Origin: CAYZYO01 sp964482585
GTDB taxonomy: Bacteria > Bacillota > Syntrophomonadia > Syntrophomonadales > Syntrophomonadaceae
DNA length: 26,127 bases
Assembly: GCA_964482585.1 (NCBI GenBank)
Contig: CAYZYO010000018.1
Coordinates: 1 to 26,127 of the forward strand
Direction: 5' to 3'
Of the stretch, positions 16,542-24,507 are shown one piece after another. The translations under genes were made by a program, and so were the position numbers. Position 1 is the first letter of the stretch; each line of letters opens with the position of its first letter. The notes below the pieces were generated by a model. It made no database searches and was not told the DNA's origin. It worked only from the letters and a program-made list of their open reading frames with translations.

Positions 16542-16709
16542 TTAAAAGATTATGCCTTCCTGAGTTAAAGCTTTGACCAGGTCTTCGTCTAGATTAGTCG
16601 TAACGGCGCTTTCCATTAATACCCGGTATTGCCTGACCAATGATTCAACCAGGTTATTGGCTGACTCATCTGCTGTAATGTGCTGAATTGTTGTTTTGGA
16701 TTTTTCCAT
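16542..16709 (-). CDS. small protein, 55 aa, unknown
   Basis: ATG at 16709 is preceded by GAAGGAGGAG at ideal spacing on the minus strand, and the frame runs 55 codons to TAA. The product begins MEKSKTTIQHITADES and continues with a helical, amphipathic-looking stretch (NNLVESLVRQYRVL) and an acidic C-terminus LDEDLVKALTQEGI. It has no cysteines and no membrane segment. The excellent ribosome site and balanced composition argue for a real gene. No family recognised; a small regulatory, antitoxin-like or peptide-precursor role would be speculation. Confidence 0.65.
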   Translation of the reverse strand: MEKSKTTIQHITADESANNLVESLVRQYRVLMESAVTTNLDEDLVKALTQEGIIF

Positions 16710-17310
16710 TTTAACTCCTCCTTCATAAACCTCCTGACTCCTACAGATTACCTCTAACTTGGATTAATAACTTATAACAATATACCTTACTTTACATTAT
16801 ATGATATTGATGGTAAATAATGCAAATTAAGATAAAATGAAAGATTATTCTGAATATTTAGACATTATTCAGGATAGAAGCCTACATTCCATCAATTCCA
16901 CCTGCCCCTTTTGTTTTTATCCTGTCATGAAAAATGAATTAAATAGCAGCAGAGCAAAAATTTAAAAAATTTTATTATTTTGAAAAGGAATTCACCTATC
17001 GATAGTGGAATTATATGGTTATAGTTACTTTTACTTTCATTAATGGCAATTACTAATGAACTAATAATAGGAAAGGTGGGAAGAGACTAAAACCTATAAT
17101 TAAGTTCAGTGGGTTTAAGCTGGAATAAGTAGCAAGACATTGCAGAAATTTAAGAAATTAAGTAGATGCAGAATGTAAGTAAGGTAATAATAGTTTAACT
17201 GGCAGTAACTGTTTAAGGTTTAATAGACTGGTTATTTGCTGGTAAAAGCACAGCCTCTTAAAGAATTAGAAAAAGAGACTAAAAAAAGAAAAATGAGGGA
17301 GGGGAACCGT
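16710..17310. other. upstream region of the CoA-transferase genes
   Basis: AT-rich spacer between the divergent 55-aa gene and the CoA-transferase. It presumably carries promoters for both directions. I see no consensus promoter pair, riboswitch or repeat copy. A CTATCGATAG palindrome lies near 16996. Confidence 0.4.
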
Positions 17311-18288
17311 TTGGGTAAAGCAAACATAATTACGCTCAAAGAAGCTGCTGGTATGATTAATGATGGCGATTGCCTGGCATTTAGTGGTTTTACGATCTGG
17401 CGGCGGCCTTGTCAGTTGATTTATGAAATGCTTCGACAGGGTAAAAAGGATCTGCATTTATTTGAGGTTCAAGGTGGTTACCAGAGTGAAGTAATGGTTG
17501 GTGCTGGAGCAGTTAGATTATGGGAATCTAGCTGGATGGGACAGGAAATTCTCGGAAAGACCGGGGTTAACCTATCCCGCAAACAGGTTAATGGTGAAAT
17601 CATTGTGGATGATTATAGTCATGGGCATGCTGTAGCCAGGATTATGGCTGGAGCGTGCGGAATACCGTTCTTTCCGACTGCTTTGGCAATGGGAACCGAT
17701 ATTCTAAATCCTGAATATGATGGTTTTGGTAGAGCTGGACTAAGAGATGGTTCTAATCCTAAGATAGCTCGTAATAAATACGAGATTATAAAAGACCCTT
17801 GCTTTGATATGGGAGATATACTGCTAATGCCGGCAATTAACCCGAATTGGGCTTTAATCTATGCACCTATGGTTGGTACCGAAGGAACCGTACGCGTATT
17901 AGCTCAGAGTTACAATGATTCAGATGTTTTAAAAGCTGCTGACAAGGTAATAGTAATTTGTGAAGAGATAGTACCGGACGAATACCTGCGTCAGGAACCG
18001 TCCCAAAATCTGGCGGCCGGTCATGAAATTGATTATGTTGTTGTATGTCCCTGGGCAGCTCATCCCACTGGTTCTCAGGGGTACTATGACTGTGATGCCG
18101 ATTTCCTAAGAGAATTTAATAAAGTTACCCGCACCCAGGAAGGTTACGATAAATGGGCTGAGGAATGGATATATGGAGTTAGTGGGCCCGACGAATACCT
18201 GGAAAAACTCGGAATAACCCGACTGGAACAGCTAAGGGCAAGTGCTGCACTGGGCTATTCAACCAGGACGAAAAGGGGGACGAGATAA
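17311..18288 (+). CDS. CoA-transferase family I, subunit A (glutaconate-type)
   Basis: 325 aa from TTG 17311, chosen because GGGAGGGG stands six bases upstream and the protein then begins GKANIITLKEAAGMINDG, where family proteins begin. In-frame TTG 17236 and ATG 17293 lack such a site. It is the larger alpha subunit of a two-gene family I CoA-transferase. Length (about 320) matches glutaconate CoA-transferase GctA rather than the shorter acetoacetate/succinyl type. Elements seen: GDCLAFSGFTIWRRP near the N-terminus and an FEVQGGYQSE turn. It moves CoA between an acyl-CoA and a free acid; the substrate cannot be read. Its TAA overlaps the next ATG (TAATG), so the subunits are co-translated. 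Confidence 0.9.
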   Translation: MGKANIITLKEAAGMINDGDCLAFSGFTIWRRPCQLIYEMLRQGKKDLHLFEVQGGYQSEVMVGAGAVRLWESSWMGQEILGKTGVNLSRKQVNGEIIVDDYSHGHAVARIMAGACGIPFFPTALAMGTDILNPEYDGFGRAGLRDGSNPKIARNKYEIIKDPCFDMGDILLMPAINPNWALIYAPMVGTEGTVRVLAQSYNDSDVLKAADKVIVICEEIVPDEYLRQEPSQNLAAGHEIDYVVVCPWAAHPTGSQGYYDCDADFLREFNKVTRTQEGYDKWAEEWIYGVSGPDEYLEKLGITRLEQLRASAALGYSTRTKRGTR

Positions 18289-19100
18289 TGACTGCTTCAA
18301 ATGAATATGCCAAAATAGGCGAATTTAAACCCATTGATCTCTTAGCTGCTGCTGCTGCCAGAGAAGTTAATGATGGAGACGTGGTTTTTGCAGGTACAGG
18401 TCTGCCAATGCTGGCAATAGCCTTAGCGCAGAATGAACATGCTCCTAATGCGGTATGTATCTATGAAGCTGGTAGTATCGATGGTCGTCCTATCGACTTG
18501 CCCACCTCAGTAGGTGATGCCCGCTGTGCTTATCAGAGTTCCAAAGCAGGTGGACTCTTTGAAACCTTTTATGGTCAGCTGCATTCCGGGTATGTTGATC
18601 TTGGTTTTCTGGGTGGTGCTGAAATCGATAAATATGGTAATGTGAACACTACTATTTTGGGTGATTATAATAAACCTTCAGTTCGGTTTACCGGTAGTGG
18701 AGGAAATGCAGACATAAATTCGTTTGCCAGAAGAACTGTACTTATTATGGTACAGGAAAAAAGAAGATTTAAAGAGAATGTGGATTATATTACATCTCCT
18801 GGCTGGAGACTTAAAAAATGGCCAACAGGGGAATGGGCCCATAAAAAAGATGTATATGGTAAGTTCTTCCATGGAGGACCGACGGCAGTAATTACTAATA
18901 TGGCCGTTTTCCGTTTTGATGAAGAAGGTATAATGTATCTTGATACAGTGCATCCTGGCTTTACTGTTGAGGATGTCAAGAACAATACTGGGTTTGATCT
19001 TAATGTATCCCGGGTAAGTGGTGAGACCACACCACCTACTTATAAACAGATAGATATTCTTTATAACAAGGTAGACCCCGAGGGGATCTTCCTTCCATAG
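18288..19100 (+). CDS. CoA-transferase family I, subunit B (glutaconate-type)
   Basis: 270 aa, starting within the stop of subunit A. It matches the beta subunit of GctAB-type enzymes in length. The catalytic Glu that forms the glutamyl-CoA thioester is probably Glu60 in CIYEAGSIDGRP (family position near 54 in glutaconate CoA-transferase). Further family elements are DLGFLGGAEIDKYGNVNTT and FTGSGGNADINSFARRT, and the C-terminal PGFTVEDVKNNTGFDL. It is followed by a good terminator, so the two genes form a bicistronic unit separate from the redox operon downstream. Substrate not determined. Confidence 0.9.
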   Translation: MTASNEYAKIGEFKPIDLLAAAAAREVNDGDVVFAGTGLPMLAIALAQNEHAPNAVCIYEAGSIDGRPIDLPTSVGDARCAYQSSKAGGLFETFYGQLHSGYVDLGFLGGAEIDKYGNVNTTILGDYNKPSVRFTGSGGNADINSFARRTVLIMVQEKRRFKENVDYITSPGWRLKKWPTGEWAHKKDVYGKFFHGGPTAVITNMAVFRFDEEGIMYLDTVHPGFTVEDVKNNTGFDLNVSRVSGETTPPTYKQIDILYNKVDPEGIFLP

Positions 19101-19134
19101 ATAATTAAACCATGTAAAAAGCACTTTAGTAATA

Positions 19135-19166
19135 AGCCGAAAGAGAAGCACTTTCGGCTTTTTTTA
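19135..19166 (+). terminator. intrinsic terminator of CoA-transferase operon
   Basis: Arms AGCCGAAAG (19135-19143) and CTTTCGGCT (19151-19159), loop of seven, followed directly by a run of T. Confidence 0.9.
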
Positions 19167-19200
19167 TATTAGACTGTTTTTGGTGCTGCATAGAGCAAAA

Positions 19201-19350
19201 GGCCCGTACGATTTAGGTGATTTTGTGTTTAGTTTAAGGCGAGGGTGTCCCCGAACACGTAGAATCGAAAGGAAGTGCAGCGGTGAATAGCAGTTAAGGT
19301 CATAAGCTCGACAGAAGCCTTACGAGACAAAGACCATTACCTTTGTAATC
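19201..19350 (+). ncRNA. possible group II intron fragment or other structured RNA
   Basis: This stretch is less AT-rich than its surroundings, has no long open frame and contains several short stem candidates. Examples are GTGTCCCCGAACAC, and ACAAAG paired with CTTTGT at 19327-19346. The wording GGTGTCCCCGAACACGTAG and GTGCAGCGGTGAATAGCAGT reminds me of domain I of bacterial group II introns, but this is from memory and not verified. No reverse transcriptase gene follows, so if correct it is a 5' remnant. The edges are approximate. Confidence 0.3.
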
Positions 19351-19447
19351 AAGTTGCTTTAATTATTTCAATACATTGAAGAAATCTCGGGAAAGGGATA
19401 AAATAATATTAACAATTGATTTTACTGCCAAAAATCCTAATTCATAT

Positions 19448-19472
19448 ATCGTAGAGGAGAATTTAGTCTCCG
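19448..19472 (+). repeat. relic of dispersed composite repeat
   Basis: CGTAGAGGAGAATTTAGTCT followed by CC matches the decayed hairpin halves at 7535 and 13063, but without flanking blocks apart from a GCGGTAC-like piece. A short remnant only. Confidence 0.45.
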
Positions 19473-19795
19473 GCTAGTTATATAATGCGGTACTTAGGGA
19501 AGGTTTAAGTTAACTCAGCGGTATATGATGCATAAATACTACTATTCGAAGTGGAATCACAAATATATTTAATATTTACCTCCTAATGAGTTTAATTACT
19601 TGATATAGATGTACTTGTTGCTAAAGCTAGGTCATGTTGTATCATTAGTCTGAAATCGGTTTTGTGGAGAAATGAGTGCAGACAAGGCAATGACAGCTGC
19701 CTTATAAGAACAAAAGATTTCCCGGCGGTCGTTTTTCCAGAAAAATAATTAATAGGAGGTGTAAGAACTGGCTTTATTTTTGGAGTCAGGAAGGT
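19473..19795. other. upstream region of the redox operon
   Basis: Holds no supported gene. A strong ribosome-like AGGAGGT at 19754 is not in phase with the ferredoxin ATG; it faces a 27-codon CTG-initiated frame that I do not call. AAGGCA and TGCCTT near 19685 could form a small hairpin. I could not recognise a Moco/Tuco riboswitch, although such control would be plausible for an AOR operon. Confidence 0.4.
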
Positions 19796-20275
19796 ATGGA
19801 GAAAATACTAGTGATCCAGCCGGAAAAATGTACAGGATGTCGAACGTGTGAATTGGTATGCTCCTTTGTAAAAACCGGGGAATTTAACCCGGCAAGGTCG
19901 AGGATCTCTGTGTTTAGTTTTGAAAAGGTCGGCTTTTCCACTCCGGTAGTATGCCAGCAGTGCAGTAATGCGGCCTGTATGCAAGTTTGCCCGGTAGGGG
20001 CCATCAGCCGGAATGAAGGGACAGGCGCTATGGTAGTTGATTCCGGTAAATGCTTACGATGCAAGATGTGTACGATTGCCTGTCCTTTTGGCGCAACTAT
20101 TTATGACTCCGTTGTTGATATTATTGCCAAATGTGATCTCTGTAATGGAGACCCTGCCTGTGTTAAGTTCTGTCCTTCAGGAGCTATTACCTATGCCCAA
20201 GCAAATCAAGGAAGTCTTGCCAAGCGCAAATCATATGCTGCCAAATTCAAGAACGTATATGAGGAGGTGAGCTAG
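19796..20275 (+). CDS. four-cluster ferredoxin, electron-transfer subunit of AOR-type enzyme
   Basis: 159 aa, start ATG after AGGAAGGT. Sixteen cysteines in four groups: 12/15/18/22, 53/56/61/65, 86/89/92/96 and 113/116/122/126. This is the HycB/DmsB-like polyferredoxin arrangement able to carry four [4Fe-4S] clusters. Such a subunit regularly sits next to AOR-family catalytic genes (AorA-type, and BamC in class II benzoyl-CoA reductase). It has no signal peptide, so it is cytoplasmic. It ends three bases before the AOR start, whose ribosome site lies in its last codons. Role by inference: passes electrons from the tungsten subunit to the diaphorase subunits encoded downstream. Confidence 0.92.
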   Translation: MEKILVIQPEKCTGCRTCELVCSFVKTGEFNPARSRISVFSFEKVGFSTPVVCQQCSNAACMQVCPVGAISRNEGTGAMVVDSGKCLRCKMCTIACPFGATIYDSVVDIIAKCDLCNGDPACVKFCPSGAITYAQANQGSLAKRKSYAAKFKNVYEEVS

Positions 20276-20278
20276 GTT

Positions 20279-22084
20279 ATGTTTGCATGGAATGGGATTG
20301 TATTGCGAGTAGATTTGAGTGAAGGAACCATAAAAAGAGAGAGAATTAAAAAAGAGGACCTTCACCAGTATATTGGAGCCCGTGGGCTTGGCACTAAACT
20401 GTTTATGGATGAGGTCGACCCTGGAGTTGAACCCTTAAGTGTTGCGAATAAGATTATATTTATGACCGGACCGCTCACCGGTACCCTTGCTTCTTCCGGA
20501 GGGCGTTATAATGTTATTACCAAAGGAGTATTAAATGGTACTATAGCTGCATCAAATTCCGGCGGAACCTTTGGGCCGGAGTTAAAATATGCAGGATATG
20601 ACGGAATTATTATCGAGGGAAAATCAGAGAAGCCGGTTTATTTATGGATTTATAATGATCATGTTGAAATTAGAGATGCAGACGAGGTATGGGGCAAGGA
20701 TGTTTTTACCACTACTGATCTTATTAAAGAGAATACGGATGAAGAAGCTAAGGTTGCCTGTATTGGTCCGGCGGGAGAAAACCTGGTCAAGTTTGCCTGT
20801 ATACTCAATGAATATAACCGGGCGGCAGGCCGTTCAGGAGTAGGAGCAGTAATGGGATTTAAAAACCTTAAGGCGATAGCTGTTCGTGGGACCGGCGGAA
20901 TAAAGGTAGCCGATAATGATGCCTTTATGAAAGCTATCATTGATGCCAGGAATAAATTAAAGGAACATCCGGTAACCGGTGCCGGATTAGCTGCTCTAGG
21001 AACTAACGTTTTAATAAATATTTTGAATGCCCATGGAGGACTGCCGGTAAAGAACTTCAGTGAAGCGGCAATTTTTGCGGATGCTGGAAAAATATCCGGG
21101 GAATATCATGCCGAAAAATATTTAGTACGCAATAAAGGATGTTTTGGCTGTCCTATTGGCTGTGGCAGGGTTACTAAAATAGGAAGCGGAAAATATAAGA
21201 GTTCTGGTGAGGGACCAGAATATGAGGCTACCTGGGCATTTGGAGCAAACTGTGGCATTAATGATTTTGAGGCTATAGCTAAAGCCAATTTTCTTTGTAA
21301 TGAGTTGGGCTTAGACCCGATTACCCTGGGGGCTACCCTGGCTTGTGCAATGGAAATGGTAGAAAAAGGAATCATTTCTGATAATGATCTGGATATGGAA
21401 CTTGAGTGGGGCAGTGGAGCTGCCCTGGTAGAAATGGTGAAAAAGATTGCTTGCCGGGAAGGATTCGGCAATGAAATGGCCGAAGGGTCCTATCGTCTGG
21501 CAGAAAAATACGGGCATCCCGAATACTCCATGTCGGTAAAAAAACAGGAACTTCCTGCTTATGATCCCCGGGGACAGCAGGGAATAGGCCTGGAATACGC
21601 TACTTCCAACCGCGGAGGTTGCCATGTAAGGGGCTATATGACTGCACCTGAAATATTAGGGATACCGGTACAGGTCGATGCTGATGCGACCGAAGGGAAA
21701 CCGGAATTGCTCAAAATATTCCAGGATCTTACTGCACTTTGTGACTCTTCAGGTATATGCTTGTTCACAACCTTTGCTCTAGGGCTTCCGGAAATAGCAG
21801 CACAGGTCAGGACTGCTACCGGACTTAATTTGAGTGATGAAGAATTTCTGCTGGCAGGAGAACGGATCTGGAATCTAGAGCGCCTATTTAATCTTAGAGC
21901 CGGTTTTAGTGCTCAGGATGATACCCTGCCGGCAAGGTTGCTTAATGAGCCTATGAAAGACGGGCCTCATAAAGGGAATGTTGTAAAATTAGATGTTATG
22001 ATGCCTGAATATTATTCGGTACGCGGTTGGGACGAAAACGGAGTTCCTACTGGGGATAAATTAAAAGAACTCGGTTTAGATTAA
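20279..22084 (+). CDS. aldehyde:ferredoxin oxidoreductase family protein (tungsten/molybdenum pterin)
   Basis: 601 aa, start ATG after GAGGAGGTGAG, typical AOR length. N-terminal GARGLGTKLF and SSGGRYNVI bind the pterin cofactor. CFGCPIGC (Cys288, 291, 295) plus Cys494 in CDSSGICLF hold the [4Fe-4S] cluster at the spacing of Pyrococcus AOR. Glu314 (EGPEYE) and His449 (NRGGCHVRG) lie where the proposed catalytic Glu and His of AOR lie. The C-terminal NLRAGFSAQDDTLPARL is family-typical. Expected reaction: aldehyde + H2O to carboxylic acid, reversible with low-potential electrons. BamB-type benzoyl-CoA reductases are related, so the substrate remains open; retained Glu/His favour an aldehyde. 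No cofactor synthesis genes are nearby. Confidence 0.93.
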   Translation: MFAWNGIVLRVDLSEGTIKRERIKKEDLHQYIGARGLGTKLFMDEVDPGVEPLSVANKIIFMTGPLTGTLASSGGRYNVITKGVLNGTIAASNSGGTFGPELKYAGYDGIIIEGKSEKPVYLWIYNDHVEIRDADEVWGKDVFTTTDLIKENTDEEAKVACIGPAGENLVKFACILNEYNRAAGRSGVGAVMGFKNLKAIAVRGTGGIKVADNDAFMKAIIDARNKLKEHPVTGAGLAALGTNVLINILNAHGGLPVKNFSEAAIFADAGKISGEYHAEKYLVRNKGCFGCPIGCGRVTKIGSGKYKSSGEGPEYEATWAFGANCGINDFEAIAKANFLCNELGLDPITLGATLACAMEMVEKGIISDNDLDMELEWGSGAALVEMVKKIACREGFGNEMAEGSYRLAEKYGHPEYSMSVKKQELPAYDPRGQQGIGLEYATSNRGGCHVRGYMTAPEILGIPVQVDADATEGKPELLKIFQDLTALCDSSGICLFTTFALGLPEIAAQVRTATGLNLSDEEFLLAGERIWNLERLFNLRAGFSAQDDTLPARLLNEPMKDGPHKGNVVKLDVMMPEYYSVRGWDENGVPTGDKLKELGLD

Positions 22085-22146
22085 AATTGGAAATGAATAA
22101 TTCACATTTCTAAATGGAGAAAATGGACCGGGTCTTGATAAAATTT

Positions 22147-22194
22147 AAAGCTGCCATTTTTTCCTGTTTAGCAGAAAAGTGGCAGCTTTTGTTT
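22147..22194 (+). terminator. hairpin between AOR and NuoE-like genes (attenuator or processing site)
   Basis: Arms 22147-22161 (AAAGCTGCCATTTTT) and 22175-22189 pair over 15 bp with one G-T wobble and a 13-base loop. They are followed by TTTGTTT and then the ribosome site of the next gene. It could be a leaky terminator or a stabilising hairpin that sets subunit ratios within the operon. Confidence 0.6.
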
Positions 22195-22208
22195 AAGGAG
22201 GCAAGGAC

Positions 22209-22703
22209 ATGCCTGATAATGCTGCACAAATCGAAAAAGATATGACAGAAATAATAAAAACTTATCCTACTGAACAAAGATATATACTTGCTATGATGCA
22301 GGATGTACAGGGAAAGTTTAATTACCTTCCACGCAGGGGTTTAGAGATGATTGCTGAGTATACCGGGGTACCGTTTAGCAGGATATACAGTATGGCCACT
22401 TTTTATAAGGCCTTCAGCCTGATTCCTAAAGGAAGGATTAACTTTAAAGTGTGTGATGGTACTGCCTGCCACATAAAAGGATCTGCAATCATTATTGATC
22501 AGATTTATAAATACCTGGGTATTAAACCGGGAGAAACTACGGTTGATGGAGAGTTTTCAGTTGAAACTATTAACTGCCTGGGAGCTTGTGCTCTAGCCCC
22601 GGTTGTGGTAGCAAATGGAAAAGTTCACCCTAAGGTAACTTCATCAGGCATAATCAATATAATAAAGAGTTATGGGGGGGCAGCCGATGAAACCAGGGAA
22701 TAG
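22209..22703 (+). CDS. NuoE-like [2Fe-2S] subunit
   Basis: 164 aa, start ATG after AAGGAGG. Helical N-terminus, then a thioredoxin-like domain with the cluster ligands Cys82, Cys87 (CDGTACHIKG), Cys123 and Cys127 (CLGACALAP), the C-x4-C / C-x3-C pattern of NuoE, HydC and HoxE. It relays electrons beside the NuoF flavin. It overlaps the next gene by 17 bp, so the subunits are co-translated. No complex I membrane genes are present, so this belongs to a soluble NADH-linked enzyme; the AOR upstream is the obvious catalytic partner. Confidence 0.93.
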   Translation: MPDNAAQIEKDMTEIIKTYPTEQRYILAMMQDVQGKFNYLPRRGLEMIAEYTGVPFSRIYSMATFYKAFSLIPKGRINFKVCDGTACHIKGSAIIIDQIYKYLGIKPGETTVDGEFSVETINCLGACALAPVVVANGKVHPKVTSSGIINIIKSYGGAADETRE

Positions 22704-24495
22704 TTTTGAAGAAAAAATGATTATGGTTTGCTGCGGAACCGGCTGCTTGGCCAATGGCAGCCTGGAAATTTACCATGCCTTACAGGAGGAATTGTCCAAG
22801 AACAAGATGAGCAGCACCCAAACATTAACCAAGGCTACCGGCTGCAATGGCTGGTGTGAAAAAGGTCCTCTGGTTAAAATAATGCCTGATGATATTACCT
22901 ACTGTCAGGTAAGACTTAAGGATGTTTGTGAAATAGTGGAAAAGACCGTTAATAATAGCGAGGTAATAAACCGGCTTTTATACCGGGACCCAAGGAGTAA
23001 ACAGAGATTCAAATCCCATCATGACATTGATTTTTACAGGAAACAGCACAAAATAGCACTGCGCAACATAGGAGAAATCGACCCTGGTTCCATCGAAGAT
23101 TATTTTTCCAGGGATGGTTACAAGGCGTTAGATAGAGTCATAAAGAGAATGAAACCCCATGAGGTTATAGAACAGATAATAGAATCAGGTCTGCGGGGGC
23201 GCGGAGGAGGAGGATTTCCTACCGGGCTAAAATGGCAAGCCTGTGCTCAAACCATGGAATTTCCACGTTATGTAATATGTAATGGAGATGAAGGTGATCC
23301 CGGAGCTTTCATGGATCGCAGTATCATGGAAGGAGATCCCCATACGGTAATTGAAGGTATGATAATCTGTGCCTATGCCATTGGAGCCACAACAGGTTTT
23401 ATTTATGTTCGTGATGAATACGGATTGGCTATTACCAATCTTAATAAGGCCATTGATGCTGCTCAAAGCCATGGTTACCTGGGCAGAAACATCTTGGGCA
23501 GTGATATATCTTTTAACATTGAAATAGTAAGGGGTGGGGGAGCATTTGTATGTGGTGAGGAAACTGCATTAATGGCATCAATTGAAGGAAATGTTGGTGA
23601 ACCACGTGATAAATATGTTTTTCCAACCGAAAAAGGACTCTGGGGAAAGCCTACAGTTATTAATAATGTAGAAACCTGGGCTAATATTCCAGTAATAGTT
23701 AATAAAGGAGCAGAGGCTTTTGCATCTATTGGGACCAAAGACAGCAAAGGAACTAAAGTATTCTCCCTGGTAGGGAAAGTAAATAATACCGGTCTGGTTG
23801 AAGTCCCCATGGGGACTACTTTAAGGGAAATAATATTTGAAATCGGCGGCGGCATAGTAAATAACCGCCGGTTTAAAGCAGTTCAGACTGGAGGACCTTC
23901 TGGAGGCTGTATTCCAGAAAGCCTGCTGGATCTGCCGGTAGATTTTGATTCTCTTACCGAAGCAGGCTCTATGATGGGATCGGGCGGAATTATTGTTATG
24001 GATGAACGGACCTGTATGGTGGAAGTGGCACGGTATTATATTAATTTTCTGGCCGGTGAATCCTGTGGAAAATGTATACCCTGCCGTGAAGGGCTCAGAT
24101 CGCTTTTAGAGATATTGACCCGTATATGTGAAGGCCAAGGAGAACTTGCTGATCTTGATTTATTGGAAGATATAAGTGAAACTATGCAGCTGGCATCTTT
24201 ATGTGCCCTGGGACGTACCGCACCTAATCCGGTGCTCTCTACCCTGCGTTATTTTAAAGAAGAGTACCTGGCTCATATAGTTGAAAAACGGTGTCCAGCA
24301 GGGGTATGCAGGAAGATAACAGATTTTTATATTGACGCTGAGGCCTGTACCGGGTGTGGATTATGTGCCAAAAACTGCCCGGCCGATGCCATTATTGGCG
24401 AAACAAAGGAAGCACATGTTATTGACCAGGATAAATGTATTAGATGTGGTGAATGCATAAACAACTGTAAATTCAATGCAGTTAAGATTAAATAG
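22687..24495 (+). CDS. NuoF/HydB-like FMN- and NAD(H)-binding subunit
   Basis: 602 aa from ATG 22687 (GGGGGG upstream); ATG 22672 is in frame but less likely. Domains: N-terminal thioredoxin-like [2Fe-2S] (Cys15, 20, 53, 57), then the NuoF core with GRGGGGFPTGLKW near 171, NGDEGDPGAFMDRS near 199 and RGGGAFVCGEETALM near 280, the NADH/FMN site. An SLBB region and the [4Fe-4S] motif SCGKCIPCREG follow. The last 55 residues form a 2[4Fe-4S] ferredoxin (CTGCGLCAKNC, CIRCGECINNC). This is the HydB/HndC layout of electron-bifurcating hydrogenases, so it can in principle split electrons between NAD and ferredoxin. Confidence 0.94.
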   Translation: MKPGNSFEEKMIMVCCGTGCLANGSLEIYHALQEELSKNKMSSTQTLTKATGCNGWCEKGPLVKIMPDDITYCQVRLKDVCEIVEKTVNNSEVINRLLYRDPRSKQRFKSHHDIDFYRKQHKIALRNIGEIDPGSIEDYFSRDGYKALDRVIKRMKPHEVIEQIIESGLRGRGGGGFPTGLKWQACAQTMEFPRYVICNGDEGDPGAFMDRSIMEGDPHTVIEGMIICAYAIGATTGFIYVRDEYGLAITNLNKAIDAAQSHGYLGRNILGSDISFNIEIVRGGGAFVCGEETALMASIEGNVGEPRDKYVFPTEKGLWGKPTVINNVETWANIPVIVNKGAEAFASIGTKDSKGTKVFSLVGKVNNTGLVEVPMGTTLREIIFEIGGGIVNNRRFKAVQTGGPSGGCIPESLLDLPVDFDSLTEAGSMMGSGGIIVMDERTCMVEVARYYINFLAGESCGKCIPCREGLRSLLEILTRICEGQGELADLDLLEDISETMQLASLCALGRTAPNPVLSTLRYFKEEYLAHIVEKRCPAGVCRKITDFYIDAEACTGCGLCAKNCPADAIIGETKEAHVIDQDKCIRCGECINNCKFNAVKIK

Positions 24496-24507
24496 GAGGG
24501 GTGGGAG

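Noticed and set aside
18678..19151. 157-codon minus-strand frame inside the CoA-transferase subunit B gene
   Set aside because: Antisense shadow of a well-supported gene, with no ribosome site or family resemblance.
19473..19795. Moco/Tuco riboswitch ahead of the AOR operon
   Set aside because: Expected from biology, but I could not find the conserved blocks; left uncalled.
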